DNA of 64,000 nt from the NCBI RefSeq assembly GCF_026745355.1, contig NC_079202.1, positions 35,348,350-35,412,349 on the forward strand, read 5' to 3'. The notes under the pieces were generated by a model that searched no databases, was not told where the DNA came from, and saw only the letters and a program-made list of their open reading frames with translations. Positions within the stretch are counted from its first letter, which is position 1. Every line of letters starts with the position of its first letter. A program made the position numbers and the translations under genes. Positions 45,230 through 57,215 of this stretch are shown here, piece after piece. The stretch is from Beta vulgaris subsp. vulgaris. Its lineage: Eukaryota > Streptophyta > Magnoliopsida > Caryophyllales > Amaranthaceae.

Positions 45230-48200
45230 ATGAATACCATCGAGAAACTTGAGGAAGGTTACTCCACGCAAAGGTCTCCCATGTTCAATGGGAAAATCTA
45301 TCCCTATTGGAAGAACCGAATGGAGATATTCATCAAGGCTGAATACTACCAGGTATAGAGAGTCATTGAAGTTGGTGATTTCGAGGTCACAACTACTAAT
45401 GACAAAAATGAGGTAATTCTAAAACCCTTCTCTGAATATGACAAAGCTGATTTCGAAAAAATAGAAGTAAATGACATGGATGTTAAACTGTTGCATTGTG
45501 GATTTAGACCCCATGAACATAATAGGATCATGGGATGCAAATCCGCAAAACAAATATGGGATTTACTAGAAGTAATTCACGAAGGAACTAATGAAGTCAA
45601 ACGATCTAAAGACTGTTCTCTATGAAGACTAAGGAAAGCATACAAGATATGTTTACTCGTTTTACTAACATTATTAATGAGTTAGCTTCACTTGGAAAGT
45701 TTATTTCATCAGAGTAACAGGTTCGAAAAGTTCTTAGGAGTCTTCCTAACGACAGATGGATGGCTAAGGTCACTGCTTTACAAGAAACAAAAGACTTCAC
45801 TAAGTTCAACTTGGAACAGCTGGCTGGGTCACTTATGATTCATGAGCTTCACCTTGATACTGAGTATGGTGAAAGCTCCAAATCAAAATCCATTGCCCTC
45901 AAAGCAAATGATGAATATGACTCTGACTCAGAAGAAGAGGAAGCAGCTCTCATGGTTCGAAAATTTCGAATAGGAACATGAAGAACGGGAACTTCAAAGG
46001 TAAAACTAAAAGGTTTTCTAACAAAGCTGCTTGTCATAAATGTGGTAGTACAGATCACTTCATCAAGGAATGTCCACTTTGGGAAAATGATAAAACCAAA
46101 GAAAGGAACAAGGCACGCTTCGCTGAAAGGAACAAGGAAACCAAGGCACCCTTCTCTAAGGTGAACGTTCGTAAGGCAATGATAGCTGCTTGGGGAGATT
46201 CAGAGACGAAAGAGGAAGAAGAACAACAAACTGAAGAAACTGCAAATATTTGCCTCATGGCAGACATTAATGAAAAAGAAGATGAAGGAAATGTTGAGGT
46301 AAGCCAACATGGACTTGAGTCAGACTTAGATTGCAAAACTATGCCTTAAATATATGATCTTCTTTATGATGCAATTCTTGAATGTAGAGATGAACGTGAA
46401 AAACGTGAACAAACTGAACAAGCTCTTGAAGTTTGCAAAGAACATAGAATGGCTTAAAAAATGAGAACAGATGTTGAAACTGGTTCTTTGATTTGTTTAT
46501 AAAAATTAAAAACAAAGAATATTATGAGAAGTGTGAAAAATGAAAATTATCTAATAATTTAGAAATTTCACACTTGAAGGAATTTGTCCCTGTTCTAAGT
46601 TCCTTTGATATAAGATCAACCCCTTTGAAAGGATACAGATCTGAGATTGAAAATTTGAATAAAGAGAAAATATTTTAAAAGAACAGATCTGTAATCTTAA
46701 GAAGGAACTGGTTGTTCCAAGGAACATAGGCAAAATGATGGTTGTTCCTAAGTGGATTGAGAGACCACAGACTAAAAGAAAAGAGACCTTTGTTTTGAAA
46801 ACTACAAGAAAAGGAACAAAAACAAGAAATATGTTGACTACCTAGTGATAAATTTTGTATGTATGTGGAAAGGTAGGTCATTACATAAATCAATGTCAAC
46901 TAAAAACTGAATATATTGGCAAAAATGTAAGATAAGTAACAAGAAATGGGTTGTCAAATCAAGTCCTAGTCAAGAACAGGAACCCACGAAAAAGGGGTTC
47001 CTACAACTAACAATTAGTTGATTTTTGCAGGTTGGAGGAGGGGGAACAACACATGGTATCTTGATAGTGGTTTTCCAAGCATATGACAGGAGACAAAACT
47101 AAGTTTCTCTCACTCTCAACCTACGAAGGTGGAAGTGTGACATTTGGTGACAATAAGAAAGGTAACATAGTTGCCATGGGTAAGGTTGGTAAGTCACCAT
47201 CACTCCATTGAAAATGTATTTTTAGTTGAAGGTCTAAAACATAATCTATTGAGTATTTCCCAATTCTGTGACAAGGGAAATGTTGTCAAATTTGATAATG
47301 AAAAATGCTTGATCATTAACATTAAAACTAAGAAGGTTATTTGGAAGGAACAAGGAAAGGGAACACATATATTGTGGATCTTATCTTGTTCCTAAAATCA
47401 ATTCACGTGTCTTAGTGTAATTGAAGATGATTCACTCCTTTGGCATAAGCGTCTAGGACATGCTAGCTTTTCATTACTTGACAAACTTAGATCAAAAGAT
47501 CTTGTCTTGGTTACCATCTATAAAATTTCATATTGATCAAGTTTGTGATGCATGTTGCAAGGAAAGCAAGTTAGATCCTCTTTCAAATCTAAAACTATAG
47601 TAAGCACCACTAAACCATTAGAACTAATTCATATGGACTTATGTGGACCTATGAGAATTCAAAGTAGAAGTGGAAAGAGGTATGTATTAGTTATTGTGAT
47701 GTTACTCTAGGTATACATGGGTTATTTCTCTCTAGTAAAGATGAGACTTATGATGAGTTCCTTGTCTTTGCTAAAAGAGTTCAACATTTGAGTGGTCACA
47801 AAATAATGCATATTAGATCCGATCATGGTAAAGAATTTGAAAATTATAAATTTGATGACTTAAGCAGAGATCATGGCCTGGAGCATAATTTTTTTGCCCC
47901 TAGGACACCACAACAAAATGGGTTGTAGAAAGGAAAAATAGAACTTTGGAGAAATGTCTAGAACCATGTTAATTGCTAGTGAATTCCAAGGAACTTTTGG
48001 GCTGAAGCTGTTAATACTCTTGTCACATAATTAATCGTGCCATGATGAGACCTATCATTAACAAAACTCCTTATGAGCTTTACTTTGGAAAGAAACCCAA
48101 TATCACTTATATTTGAACATTTGGTTGCAAATGTTTTGTGCATAATTGGGAAAAGATAATCTTGGAAAATTTGATGCAAGGAGTGATGAAGCAATATTCT

Positions 48201-49686
48201 TAGGATACTCATCACATAGTAAAGCTTATAGAGTTTACAAAAAGAACTATGTGTGTTGAAGAAAGTATTCACATAATTTTGATGAATCTGACAAATCAAT
48301 CCAAGCATACAGGTTGATGACTATGAGATTGGCTTGGTACGACCAAATGAGAAAGATACGGATTCAAATGAAGAAGAAGAAATAAAAGAGGAAAGGAACG
48401 AAGAAAATGAAAACATTCATGTTCTTGTTCCTCAAGATGAAGGGGCAGTTCTTGTTCCTAAGCGGAAGGAATTGAGTCTACCATTGCTGAAAGAGGAACA
48501 ACTGATCAAAGCTCCTCATCTACTCAAGGAACTCAAGAGGAACAACCTGTTCCTATAAGGAGTTTCAACCAAAACCTTGGAGACAAAAAATCACATCCAG
48601 TGGAACTCATAATAAGTGACATATCCAAAGGTACGCGAATTATATCTCAGTTAAGGAATTTCTGTGCATTTCATGCGTTCCTATCAATGATGGAACCACG
48701 AAATCATGAAGAAGCCCTAACTGACTCTGATTGGATTACTGCCATGCAAGCTGAATTAATTGAGTTCGAAAGAAACAAGGTATGGCATCTAGTTCCTTCT
48801 TTTAAACAACAAAAAGTAATTGGCTTAAAATGGGTGTTTAGAAATAAACTAGATGAGTATGGAACAATTGTTAGGAACAAAGCTAGACTTGTAGTAAAAG
48901 GTTATAATCAGCAAGAAGGAATTGACTATGAAGAAACCTTTGCTCCTGTTGCTAGACTAGAAGCCATTAGAATTCTAATTGCATTTGCTGCTTATATGGG
49001 ATTTAAATTATATCAAATGGATGTTAACTGTGCATTTCTAAATGGTTATTTAAATGAAGATGTATATGTTGAACAACCCCCTGGATTTGAAAGCAATGAT
49101 CTCCCAAACCATGTCTACAAGCTTGACAAGGCTCTTTATGGGCTAAAGCAAGCGCCTAGATCATGGTATGAGAGATTATCAAAGTTCCTTTTAGAAAAAA
49201 ACTTTAAAAGAGTTAGGCGGACAAAACTTTGTTTCTAAAATCAAAAGGAACTGACATATTGTTCAAATATATGTTGATGACATCATTTTTGGAGTAATAA
49301 ATGAAACATTATGCAAAGAATTTTCAAATCTCATGAGTAATGAATTTGAAATGAGCATGATGGGTGAGTTAAATTTCTTTCTTGGGTTACAAATGAAGCA
49401 AACTGAAAAAGGAATAATTATTCACCAACAAAAATACATAAAGGAACTGCTAAAGAAATATGGCCTTGAAAACTCAATGATAAATCACACTCCTATGGGA
49501 ACTTCAACTAGATTAGATGAAGATTCCATAGGAACAAGTGTTGTTCAAATGAAATATAGAGGCATGATTGGTTCACTTTTGTATCTAACTGCTAGTTGTC
49601 CAGACATAGCTTTTAGTGCTGGTTTGTGTGCTATATTTCAAGCTAATCCCAAGGAATCTCATCTAACTGCCGTGAAGAGAATTCTT
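45230..49686 (+). pseudogene. Element B gag-pol, upstream part
   Basis: ATG at 45230 (MNTIEKLEEGYSTQRSPMFN). Gag reads in frame through the site where A and C slip, but has TAG in place of a Trp codon (about 45357). A deletion at about 45608 removes part of gag. The knuckle CHKCGSTDHFIKECP is at about 46032-46076. Pol: protease WYLDSG (about 47049) with one base missing in the next codon; integrase pieces (47600-48240) with RSDHGKEFENYKFDD; RT at 48600-49238 ([34 protein letters not shown]) and, after a shift, YVDD at about 49271-49282 and [19 protein letters not shown] (49333-49686). It ends inside the region joining RT to RNase H, where C is inserted with the TTCTT duplication. Confidence 0.88.
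49682..49686. other. Target site duplication of element C (left copy)
   Basis: TTCTT before the left LTR, repeated after the right LTR at 60495-60499. The five bases lie in an Ile-Leu codon pair of element B's pol. Confidence 0.95.
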
Positions 49687-51027
49687 TGTTATTTCCCTAG
49701 GAACACTACAAGAGGGGGGTGAATTGTAGGTGTTGAAATAAACGTAACTTTTTGCGGATATTTAAACTCAAACGAATAAACAAGCTAGAGGAAAACAAGG
49801 GATTTTTACGAGGAAAAACTTCTTGGGCCCAACAAGAAGAAACAACCTCGACCACTAGGGATTTTAAACTCAACTCTTTCACTAATTAGGCCAAACAACT
49901 TTGTTACAACCTAATTCTAACTCGAGCCACACCTTGAGTTCCTAAACTCAAGTTCCTGAGCCACTGTTCCCTTAACAGCAGATCCTCTCAACTTCACTCG
50001 AAGTTTTCTCACTCATACAAGCTTTACTCAAAGCCTCTCTCTTACAGAACTTCACTCAAAGTTCCCTTACTCCAAAAACCAAAATACTATTAACCGAAAT
50101 AAGCTTAGCGGAATTAGAGTAAGAAAGCAAAGAACAAATGGCTATTATGAGAGAATGAAGGCACTGACACTTAATTAGTCAAACTCACTTAATTACTTAG
50201 TCAGACACATTTTAGAACTCATTTAGACTTCAATATTTATAGTGACAATCACAAAGAACGTGGGAGTAAAAATCGATTTCATGTTAAGTCCATTAACCCA
50301 TGATGTTCCTTCCCCTAAGGAACGCGTTTCTCATCATGTCCCATGATCCCATGATCTCATTTTGAACGTGGATACATTTTAGCCACAACTCCTAAAGATT
50401 AGGAGTTTCTTGAGTTTTATCCGAAAATCAGTTAGACATAAAAACAGATTTATTATCAAAACTGAATTTTTAATCTTCAAGAAAATATTATCTTTTAAAC
50501 AAACTCTTTATAAAATCGGATAATTATTTTCTTATTTTTTCCGAAAAACAAAATCTTTTCTTCGAAAAGATTTTCTATTAAAACTGATTTTCAATTAGAT
50601 AAAAACTGATTTCCTATTATTTAGGCATGACTTACTCAATTGCATAATTGTAGCGTTATACTTCTGCACGCCTAAGTCTAGTTCCTTTTATAAACCAAGT
50701 TCCTTTAACAGATTCGTTTAGTGCCACTTAGTTTGTTCCTTAAAAACTGCCACTATTCCTTACCATCCTTACTTTGTTCCGTTACAATGGAACTAGAAAA
50801 TAAAACGCCTAGCTTTTATTCTTCTTGATCCAATGCTTGCTCCAGTATCAACTTATAGAAACTTCTTTACTTAGCCTTTGAAATCCTCTCTTGAAATCTT
50901 CCTTGACTTCGTATTCTCCTAGTTCCTTTCATTGATACCTTAAGAATCATACACTTAAATAACTCATTAGTTCACTACTTAGTTTGCATCTTTGTTTCTT
51001 TGTCATCATCAAAACTAGGGTTCAACA
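49687..51027 (-). repeat. Element C 3' LTR
   Basis: 1,341 bp, TG..CA. On the plus strand it runs from TGTTATTTCCCTAGG to CTAGGGTTCAACA. TATA box (minus strand) at 50234-50241. It is about 53 bp shorter than the right LTR, chiefly because it lacks the 47-bp tandem unit described at 60130-60223. Confidence 0.93.
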
Positions 51028-51029
51028 AT

Positions 51030-51041
51030 TTCCCCCTTTTT
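51030..51041 (-). other. Element C polypurine tract
   Basis: Minus strand AAAAAGGGGGAA directly before the 3' LTR, as in element A. Confidence 0.85.
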
Positions 51042-51613
51042 GATGATGACAACAAAGGTACAAACTAAGGCAATAACAAATAATATAAGTGAATGAAGAC
51101 GATAAAACAATGAAGAAGAAAATGAAAAATAAAACACAATTAAGTAAGTTACTTAATGTTTGACTTTTGATTTTTCATTTACCTTAACCTATTTTTGATT
51201 TTTCATTTACCTTATCCTAATTTTTAATTTTTGTAATTTTTCAGATTTTTTCAGATTATGTAGATTATGTACAGTTTGTTCCTTAAATTCTTTCCCCCTT
51301 TGTCATCCTCAAAAATAATAGACTTTGCGTGTATTGATGTATTGGTTTAACACCTTAGGACCATATGCAAGCACCATTGGTGGTTAAGTTAGAATTTCAA
51401 AGAGTAAACTTGCTCGAACATCAATCATATAATACTAGCCATTCCAAGGAAGAAATTATGCATAAACATTCATAAACACAGACATAATAGCAAAAGTCAT
51501 TGTTTATATATATAGCACTTGTTCCATAACAAAAACAAATAAAGGAAAAGAAAAAGGATTAAACAAAAGGCGTGTTCCTTGAAAAGGAAACAGGAACAAC
51601 AACAACAAAAAAG
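51042..51613. other. Spacer between ORF3 and 3' LTR of element C
   Basis: AT-rich, non-coding. Holds a short direct repeat (TTTTGATTTTTCATTTACCTTA near 51165 and 51190) and several T-rich stretches. Confidence 0.55.
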
Positions 51614-53490
51614 CTAAGAAAGGGAAAGGGAATGGTGTTCCTCTACAACCTCTTCTTCCACCACATCCTCTAGCTTCTTCATTACTTCCCCATGATTTCG
51701 TCCAACTCGTTCCTTCAACTCCTCCAAAGCTAGGGCCATAGTATCCATCTTCTTTTGTTGCGCAATCACCGTATCACTTAGAATCTTCATTAGACTTAGC
51801 ATGTTGTCAGTTTTAGCATCCAAAGTCCAGTGTAGGTGATTATAGAATTTAATCATATGTTGTGCAGGAAGACAAACATCATTAACCCAGCTACAGTCAT
51901 CCGGAGCAACTTGTTCCTTACCCTTGGAACCAGAGGCAGAAGGGGGATTTTGTGGAGGAACTGGAGGAGGTTGAGTGGAAGGCTCATCTGTTCCGGGAGT
52001 GGAAGCAGAAGGAGAAGGGTTGTAAATGGGAGGAAGAAATGGTGGTGTTGGTGGGAGAGTTGTGGAGGTGGAAGCAAAAGGGTTAGGTCTAGTGATTTCA
52101 TCCTTAATCTGCTCAAAGCTAGAAGGAACAGAGAAGGATGAGGGAGAAATGGAGGTCAGTTTTGTGAAAGGAACAGAGAGTTTTGGGGATGTTGGTGGAG
52201 TGGGTTCCTATGGAGGGTTCCTATTCCTCTGCATCAGAAAGGACTAAAGGGGAGTCCTTGTTAGAAGGAACAGAAACAGTAGGAGCAATTTTCAAAGATT
52301 GCTCTTCCTCACTCTCGTAGGAACAGGAAGGGTAGGCTTTTTGGCAATGTGTTTGCGCCTCTTTGGTTTTGGTTCCTCTGGCTTAGGAACATGTTCCTCC
52401 AAGATAACATCATCATCTTGTTCCTCTATGTCAACCTTAGGCATTTTCCTTTTGCTTGAGGAACTAGGAGCTATTCTCCCTTGAATGAGTACTCCTTCTT
52501 GGACAGAAAGATCAAGTCCATTAAGAGTCTTCTCATTCAAGATGTTCCCTTGTTTGACTCCTAAAGTAGGCCATCCAGTGAGTCTCACTTCAAAGTGATG
52601 AAGGAGAGAGGTTATTAATGCTCCATACCCAATAACACAATTATTTTCAATACAGTGGGTAAGATGTTGGATAAAGAGAGAAGGGAAGTTGATTTGAATA
52701 TGGTGGTCTAAACAAAACATGTAACACATGTCTAAGAGACCCACTTCATTCCTCTTTTCTGTGCGAGGAATGAGTGCTCTCCATACTAGGTTGAACACGA
52801 TTTTGTGAAGAGGAGAGAGTAGGTTATGATTTATTTTGTTTTGACCAGCAGTTCCTCCAAAATATTCCACAATTTTGTCCTGAGGAAAATTCGGAAAAGA
52901 AACAGTTCCTTTCCGTTTAAAATATAAATCGGTTCCTTTGCAAGGAACTTCCCAAACTTTGCCCAATGTGGCTTGATTAAACTTAATTTTCTTTCCTCTA
53001 ACCTCAGTTGTGCATAGTCCATCTACATTTGTAAAATTCGCACAAAATTCGTCCATTGCTAAAGGAACAAGTGCGTTGTTAAAGGCGAATTCAAAAAGAA
53101 TTCCATGCCCTGTTCCTTTAGAATGGTAGTTAATTCATGAAATTCTACTTTATTTGCCCATTCTAGATCTACACAAAAACCCAATACATACCTAGATTCG
53201 CTTCTCTCAACCTGTTTCTTGGAAGAGGAAGAAACAGTTCCTTTGGAAGGAACATGCGTAACTTCTTCTTCTTCCCCATGTGTTGTTCCGGGGTTTCTTC
53301 TTCATCATCTTCCCCAATTAATTTTCTTCTCGCAAGCTCTTCTTGGAGATTCTAATTGTTGTTCATTCATGGGGGTTTCTAGATTTTGGTCGATTTCAAG
53401 GGTTTTGGTAGGAGAAGGAGAATTTTCCATTTTTGAGGAGTTGGAATTTTTGGATGTTGGAAAAGGAGAGTTGCATGAGGTTCTTGCCAT
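51614..53490 (-). pseudogene. Element C third ORF (Sirevirus extra ORF)
   Basis: ATG at 53490 (MARTSCNSPFPTSKNSNSSK), an S/P-rich N terminus, then a frame change. The central domain is read at 53056-52292: MDEFCANFTNVDG, EVRGKKIKFNQATLGKVWEV, LLSPLHKIVFNLVWRALIPR, IQINFPSLFIQHLTHCIENN and CVIGYGALITSLLHHFEVRL, followed by an acidic/basic tail with a PKPKRRKHIAKK nuclear-localisation-like cluster. After a P/S-rich linker the C terminus (51856-51614) is a coiled coil (KKMDTMALALEELKERVGRN, GEVMKKLEDVVEEEVVEEHH). It is homologous to the third ORF of element A and resembles the putative plant transposon protein family. No signal peptide or membrane segment is visible. The central 254-codon stretch is the best-preserved copy of this domain in the window. 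Confidence 0.78.
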
Positions 53491-54041
53491 GATTTGAGGA
53501 AGAGTTGAGGTTTTTATGGAGTATGAAGAGGTGTGAAGAATTTTTCGGCTATGGTGAAGATGAAAGGTTGGAGGAACACGGTTTCTATTAATGTTGAATT
53601 AAGGAGGGAGTTTGCATGTAACAGTGTCTTTGACACGCGGGAAAAATAAAACAAATAAAAGAAAAAGAAAAAGAAAAAGAAAATATGATAAATAAGAATC
53701 AAGATTTAATTAAATCTGATTCCTTTTATTTTGGGATTTTCCGGATTTTTCGGATTTTTATGAGTTTTAATTTTTGGAAGAAAAAAATAACTGCTAAGGA
53801 ACTTGTGCTATAGGAACAACTAGTGCTACATATCAATGTCCTTCATATCATGCATGTTTCTTCACCTTAGGAACACTAAGGGGAGTATTATGTGACATTT
53901 GTGAGTTGTTTAATTCCTTTGAATTCATGTTTATGTTTGTAACATTCCAATTTGCAATGGTCTTAGGCAATTAAACACATTATTTTTAGCACACAAAGTC
54001 ACTCAAATTGATTCAAGCATGGGGGAATGACATAGGAACAA
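53491..54041. other. Spacer between RNase H and ORF3 of element C
   Basis: Non-coding, with an (AAAAGA)-type purine tract at about 53645-53685 and short GGAAC words. Corresponds to 23375-23974 of element A. Confidence 0.55.
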
Positions 54042-57000
54042 TCACTTAATTTTTATTAACCCTAACTCAAGCCTTAATTTTTCATATCTATCTCTTTGCA
54101 AAGGCTTAGTTAGTATATCAGCAATCTGATTCTCAGTTTGACAAAACTCAAGTTTAATCAAACCTTTTCAACATTTTCTCTTAAAAAGTGATGTCTGATA
54201 TGTATATGTTTAACTCTAGAATGATGCACTGGATCTTTAGAAATACGAATAGCACTAGTATTATCACAATAAATAGGAACACAATCAAAGTTTATTCCAT
54301 AGTCACTAAGTTGTTGTTTTATCCAAAGCATTTGAGAGCAACATGCAGCAGCAGCTACATATTCTGCTTCAGCAGTGGATAAACAACTGGTTTTGTTTCT
54401 TGGTACTCCAAGAAACTAAACTATGACTAAGGAATTGTGCCATACCTGAGGTGCTTTTCCTATTTACAAGGTCTCCAGCATGATCTGCATCTGCATATCC
54501 TTTTAGCTCAAATGTATCACTTCTTGGATAGTAGAGTCCAAGATCATCTGTTCGACTCTTTTGGATTTGCTTGAAATCTAGCACACAAACCAACACTGAA
54601 AGCTATGTCTGGACGACTAGCAGTTAGATACAAAAGTGAACCAATCATTCCTCTATATTTTGTTTGATCAACACTTGTTCCTATGGAGTCTTCATCTAAT
54701 CTAGTTGAAGTTCCCATAGGAGTGTGATTTATCTTTGAATTTTCGAGGCCATATTTCTTTAATAGTTCCTTTATGTATTTTTGTTGGTGAACAATTTCCC
54801 TTTTCAGTTTGTTTGATTTGTATCCAAGAAAGAAATTTAACTCACCCATCATACTCATTTCAAATTCATTCTCATGAGACTTGAGAATTCTTTGCACAAT
54901 GTTTCATTAGTAGCTCCGAATATGATGTCATTAACATATATTTGAACAAGCAAAATGCAGTTCCTTTAGATTTTAGGAACAAGGTTTTATCAACCTTTCC
55001 TCTTTTAAAATTGTTTTCTAAAAGGAACTTTGATAATCTCTCATACCATGATCTAGGTGCTTGTTTTAACCCATAAAGAGCTTTATCAAGCTTGTAGACA
55101 TGATTTGGGAGATTATTATTTTCAAAGCCGGGGGTTGTTCAACATATACATCTTCTTTAGATAGCCATTTAAAAATGCACACTTAACATCCATTTGATAT
55201 AGTTTAAATCCCATGTAAGCAGCAAATGCAATTAAAATTCTAATGGCTTCTAATCTAGCTACAGGAGCAAAGGTTTCTTCATAATCTATTCCTTCTTGTT
55301 GATTATAACCTTTTACTACAAGTCTAGCTTTTTTCCTTACAATGGTTCCATATTCATCTAGTTTGTTTCTAAACACCCATTTTAAGCCAATTACTTTTTG
55401 TTGTTTAGATGAGGGAACTAGATGCCATACCTTGTTTCTTTCAAACTCATTTAATTCAGCTTGCATTGCAGTAATCCAATCAGAGTCAGTTAAGGCTTCT
55501 TCATGATTTCTTGGTTCCATCATTGATAGGAACGCATGAAATGCACAAAAGTTCCTTAACTGAGATCTAGTTTGCGTACCTTTGGATATGTCGCTGATTA
55601 TGAGTTCCATGGATGTGACTTTTGTTGATCTCCAAGGTTTTGGTTGAAACTCTCTTATAGGAACATGTTGTTCCTCATGAGTTCCTTGAGTAGATGAGGA
55701 ACTCTGTCAGTTGTTCCTCTTTAGCCTCGGTGGACTCTGTTCCTTCATTTTGAGGAACATGAACATCTTCTCCTCCTTGAGGAACAGGATCGTCATTGAT
55801 GTTATTTTTTCCAAATTCCTCGTTCCTTTCTTCTTTCACTTCTTCTTCTTCTTGTGAATCTGCTTCTTCTTACTTGGTTGTCCAACCCATCTCATAGTCA
55901 TCAACCTGTATGCTTGGATTTATTTGTCAGATTCATCAAAGATTACTGAATGCTTTCTTCAACACACATAGTTCTCTTGTTATATACTCTATAAGCTTTA
56001 CTATGTGAGGAGTATCCTAAAAATATTGCTTCATCACTCCTTGCATCAAATTTTCCAAGATTATCTTTTCCATTATTATGCACATAACATTTGCATCCAA
56101 ATGTTCTAAAATAGGTGATATTTGGTTTCTTTCCAAATAAAGTTCATAAGGAGTTTTATTAATGATAGGTCTCATCATGGCACGATTAATTATGTGACAA
56201 GCAGTATTAACAGCTTCAGCCCAAAAGTTCCTTGGAAGTTCACTAGCAATTAACATGGTTCTAGACATTTCCTCCAAAGTTCTATTTTTCCTTTCTACAA
56301 CACCATTTTGTTGTGGTGTTCTAGGGGCAGAAAAATTATGATCTAGGCCATTATCTCTGCTTAAGTCATCAAATTTATAATTTTCGAATTCTTTGCCATG
56401 ATCTGATCTAATGTGCATTATTTTATGACCACTTAAGTTTTGAACTCTTTTAGCAAAGACAAGGAACTCATCATAAGTTTCATCTTTACTAGTGAGAAAA
56501 ATAACCCAAGTATACCTAGAGTAGTCATCTACAATACAAGTACATACCTCTTTCCACTTCTGCTTTGAATTCTCATGGGTCCACATAAGTCCATATGAAT
56601 TAATTCTAATGGTTTAGTGGTACTTACAATCGTTTTAGATTTGAAAGAGGATCTTACTTGCTTACCTCGTGCACATGCATCACAAACTTGATCAATATGA
56701 AATTTTATGGATGGTAATCCTAAAACAAGATCTTTTGATCTAAGTTTCTCAAGTAATGAAAAGCTAGCATGTCCTAGACGCTTGTGCCAAGAAGTGAATC
56801 ATCTTCAATAACACTAAGACAAGTTAAATTGATTTGAGGAACAAGGTCTAGATCCACAATGTATGTGTTCCCTTTCCTTGTTCCTTCCAAGATAACCTTC
56901 TTAGTTTTAATGTTGATGATCAAGCATTTTTCTTTATCAAATTTTACAGTATTTCCTTTGTCACAGAATTGAGAAATGCTTAATAGTTATGTTTTAGACC

Positions 57001-57215
57001 TTCAACTAAAAATACATTTTCAATGGAGTGTAGTGGTGACTTACCAACCTTACCCATGGCAACTATGTTACCTTTCTTATTATCACCAAATGTTACACTT
57101 CCACCTTCATAGGTTGTGAGTGAGAGAAACTTTGTTTTGTCTCCTGTCATGTGCTTGGAACAACCACTATCGAGATACCATGTGTTGTTCCCCCTCACTC
57201 CAACCTGCAAAAATC
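54042..57215 (-). pseudogene. Element C pol, with altered RT active site
   Basis: Protease NNTWYLDSGCSKHMTGDKT (57210-56980). Integrase (56586-56017) with VDDYSRYTWVIF, RSDHGKEFENYKFDD and GVVERKNRTLEEM, giving D, D and E. RT (55610-55122, then 54897-54544) with [13 protein letters not shown] and [14 protein letters not shown]. The RT catalytic box reads YVND, not YVDD: codon AAT at 54930-54932 where A and B have GAT. RNase H (54596-54042) has YADADHAGDLVNRKSTSG and YCDNTSAI and ends near 54042. Several one-base shifts. With Asn in place of a metal-binding Asp the RT should be inactive even if the frames were intact. Confidence 0.88.
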
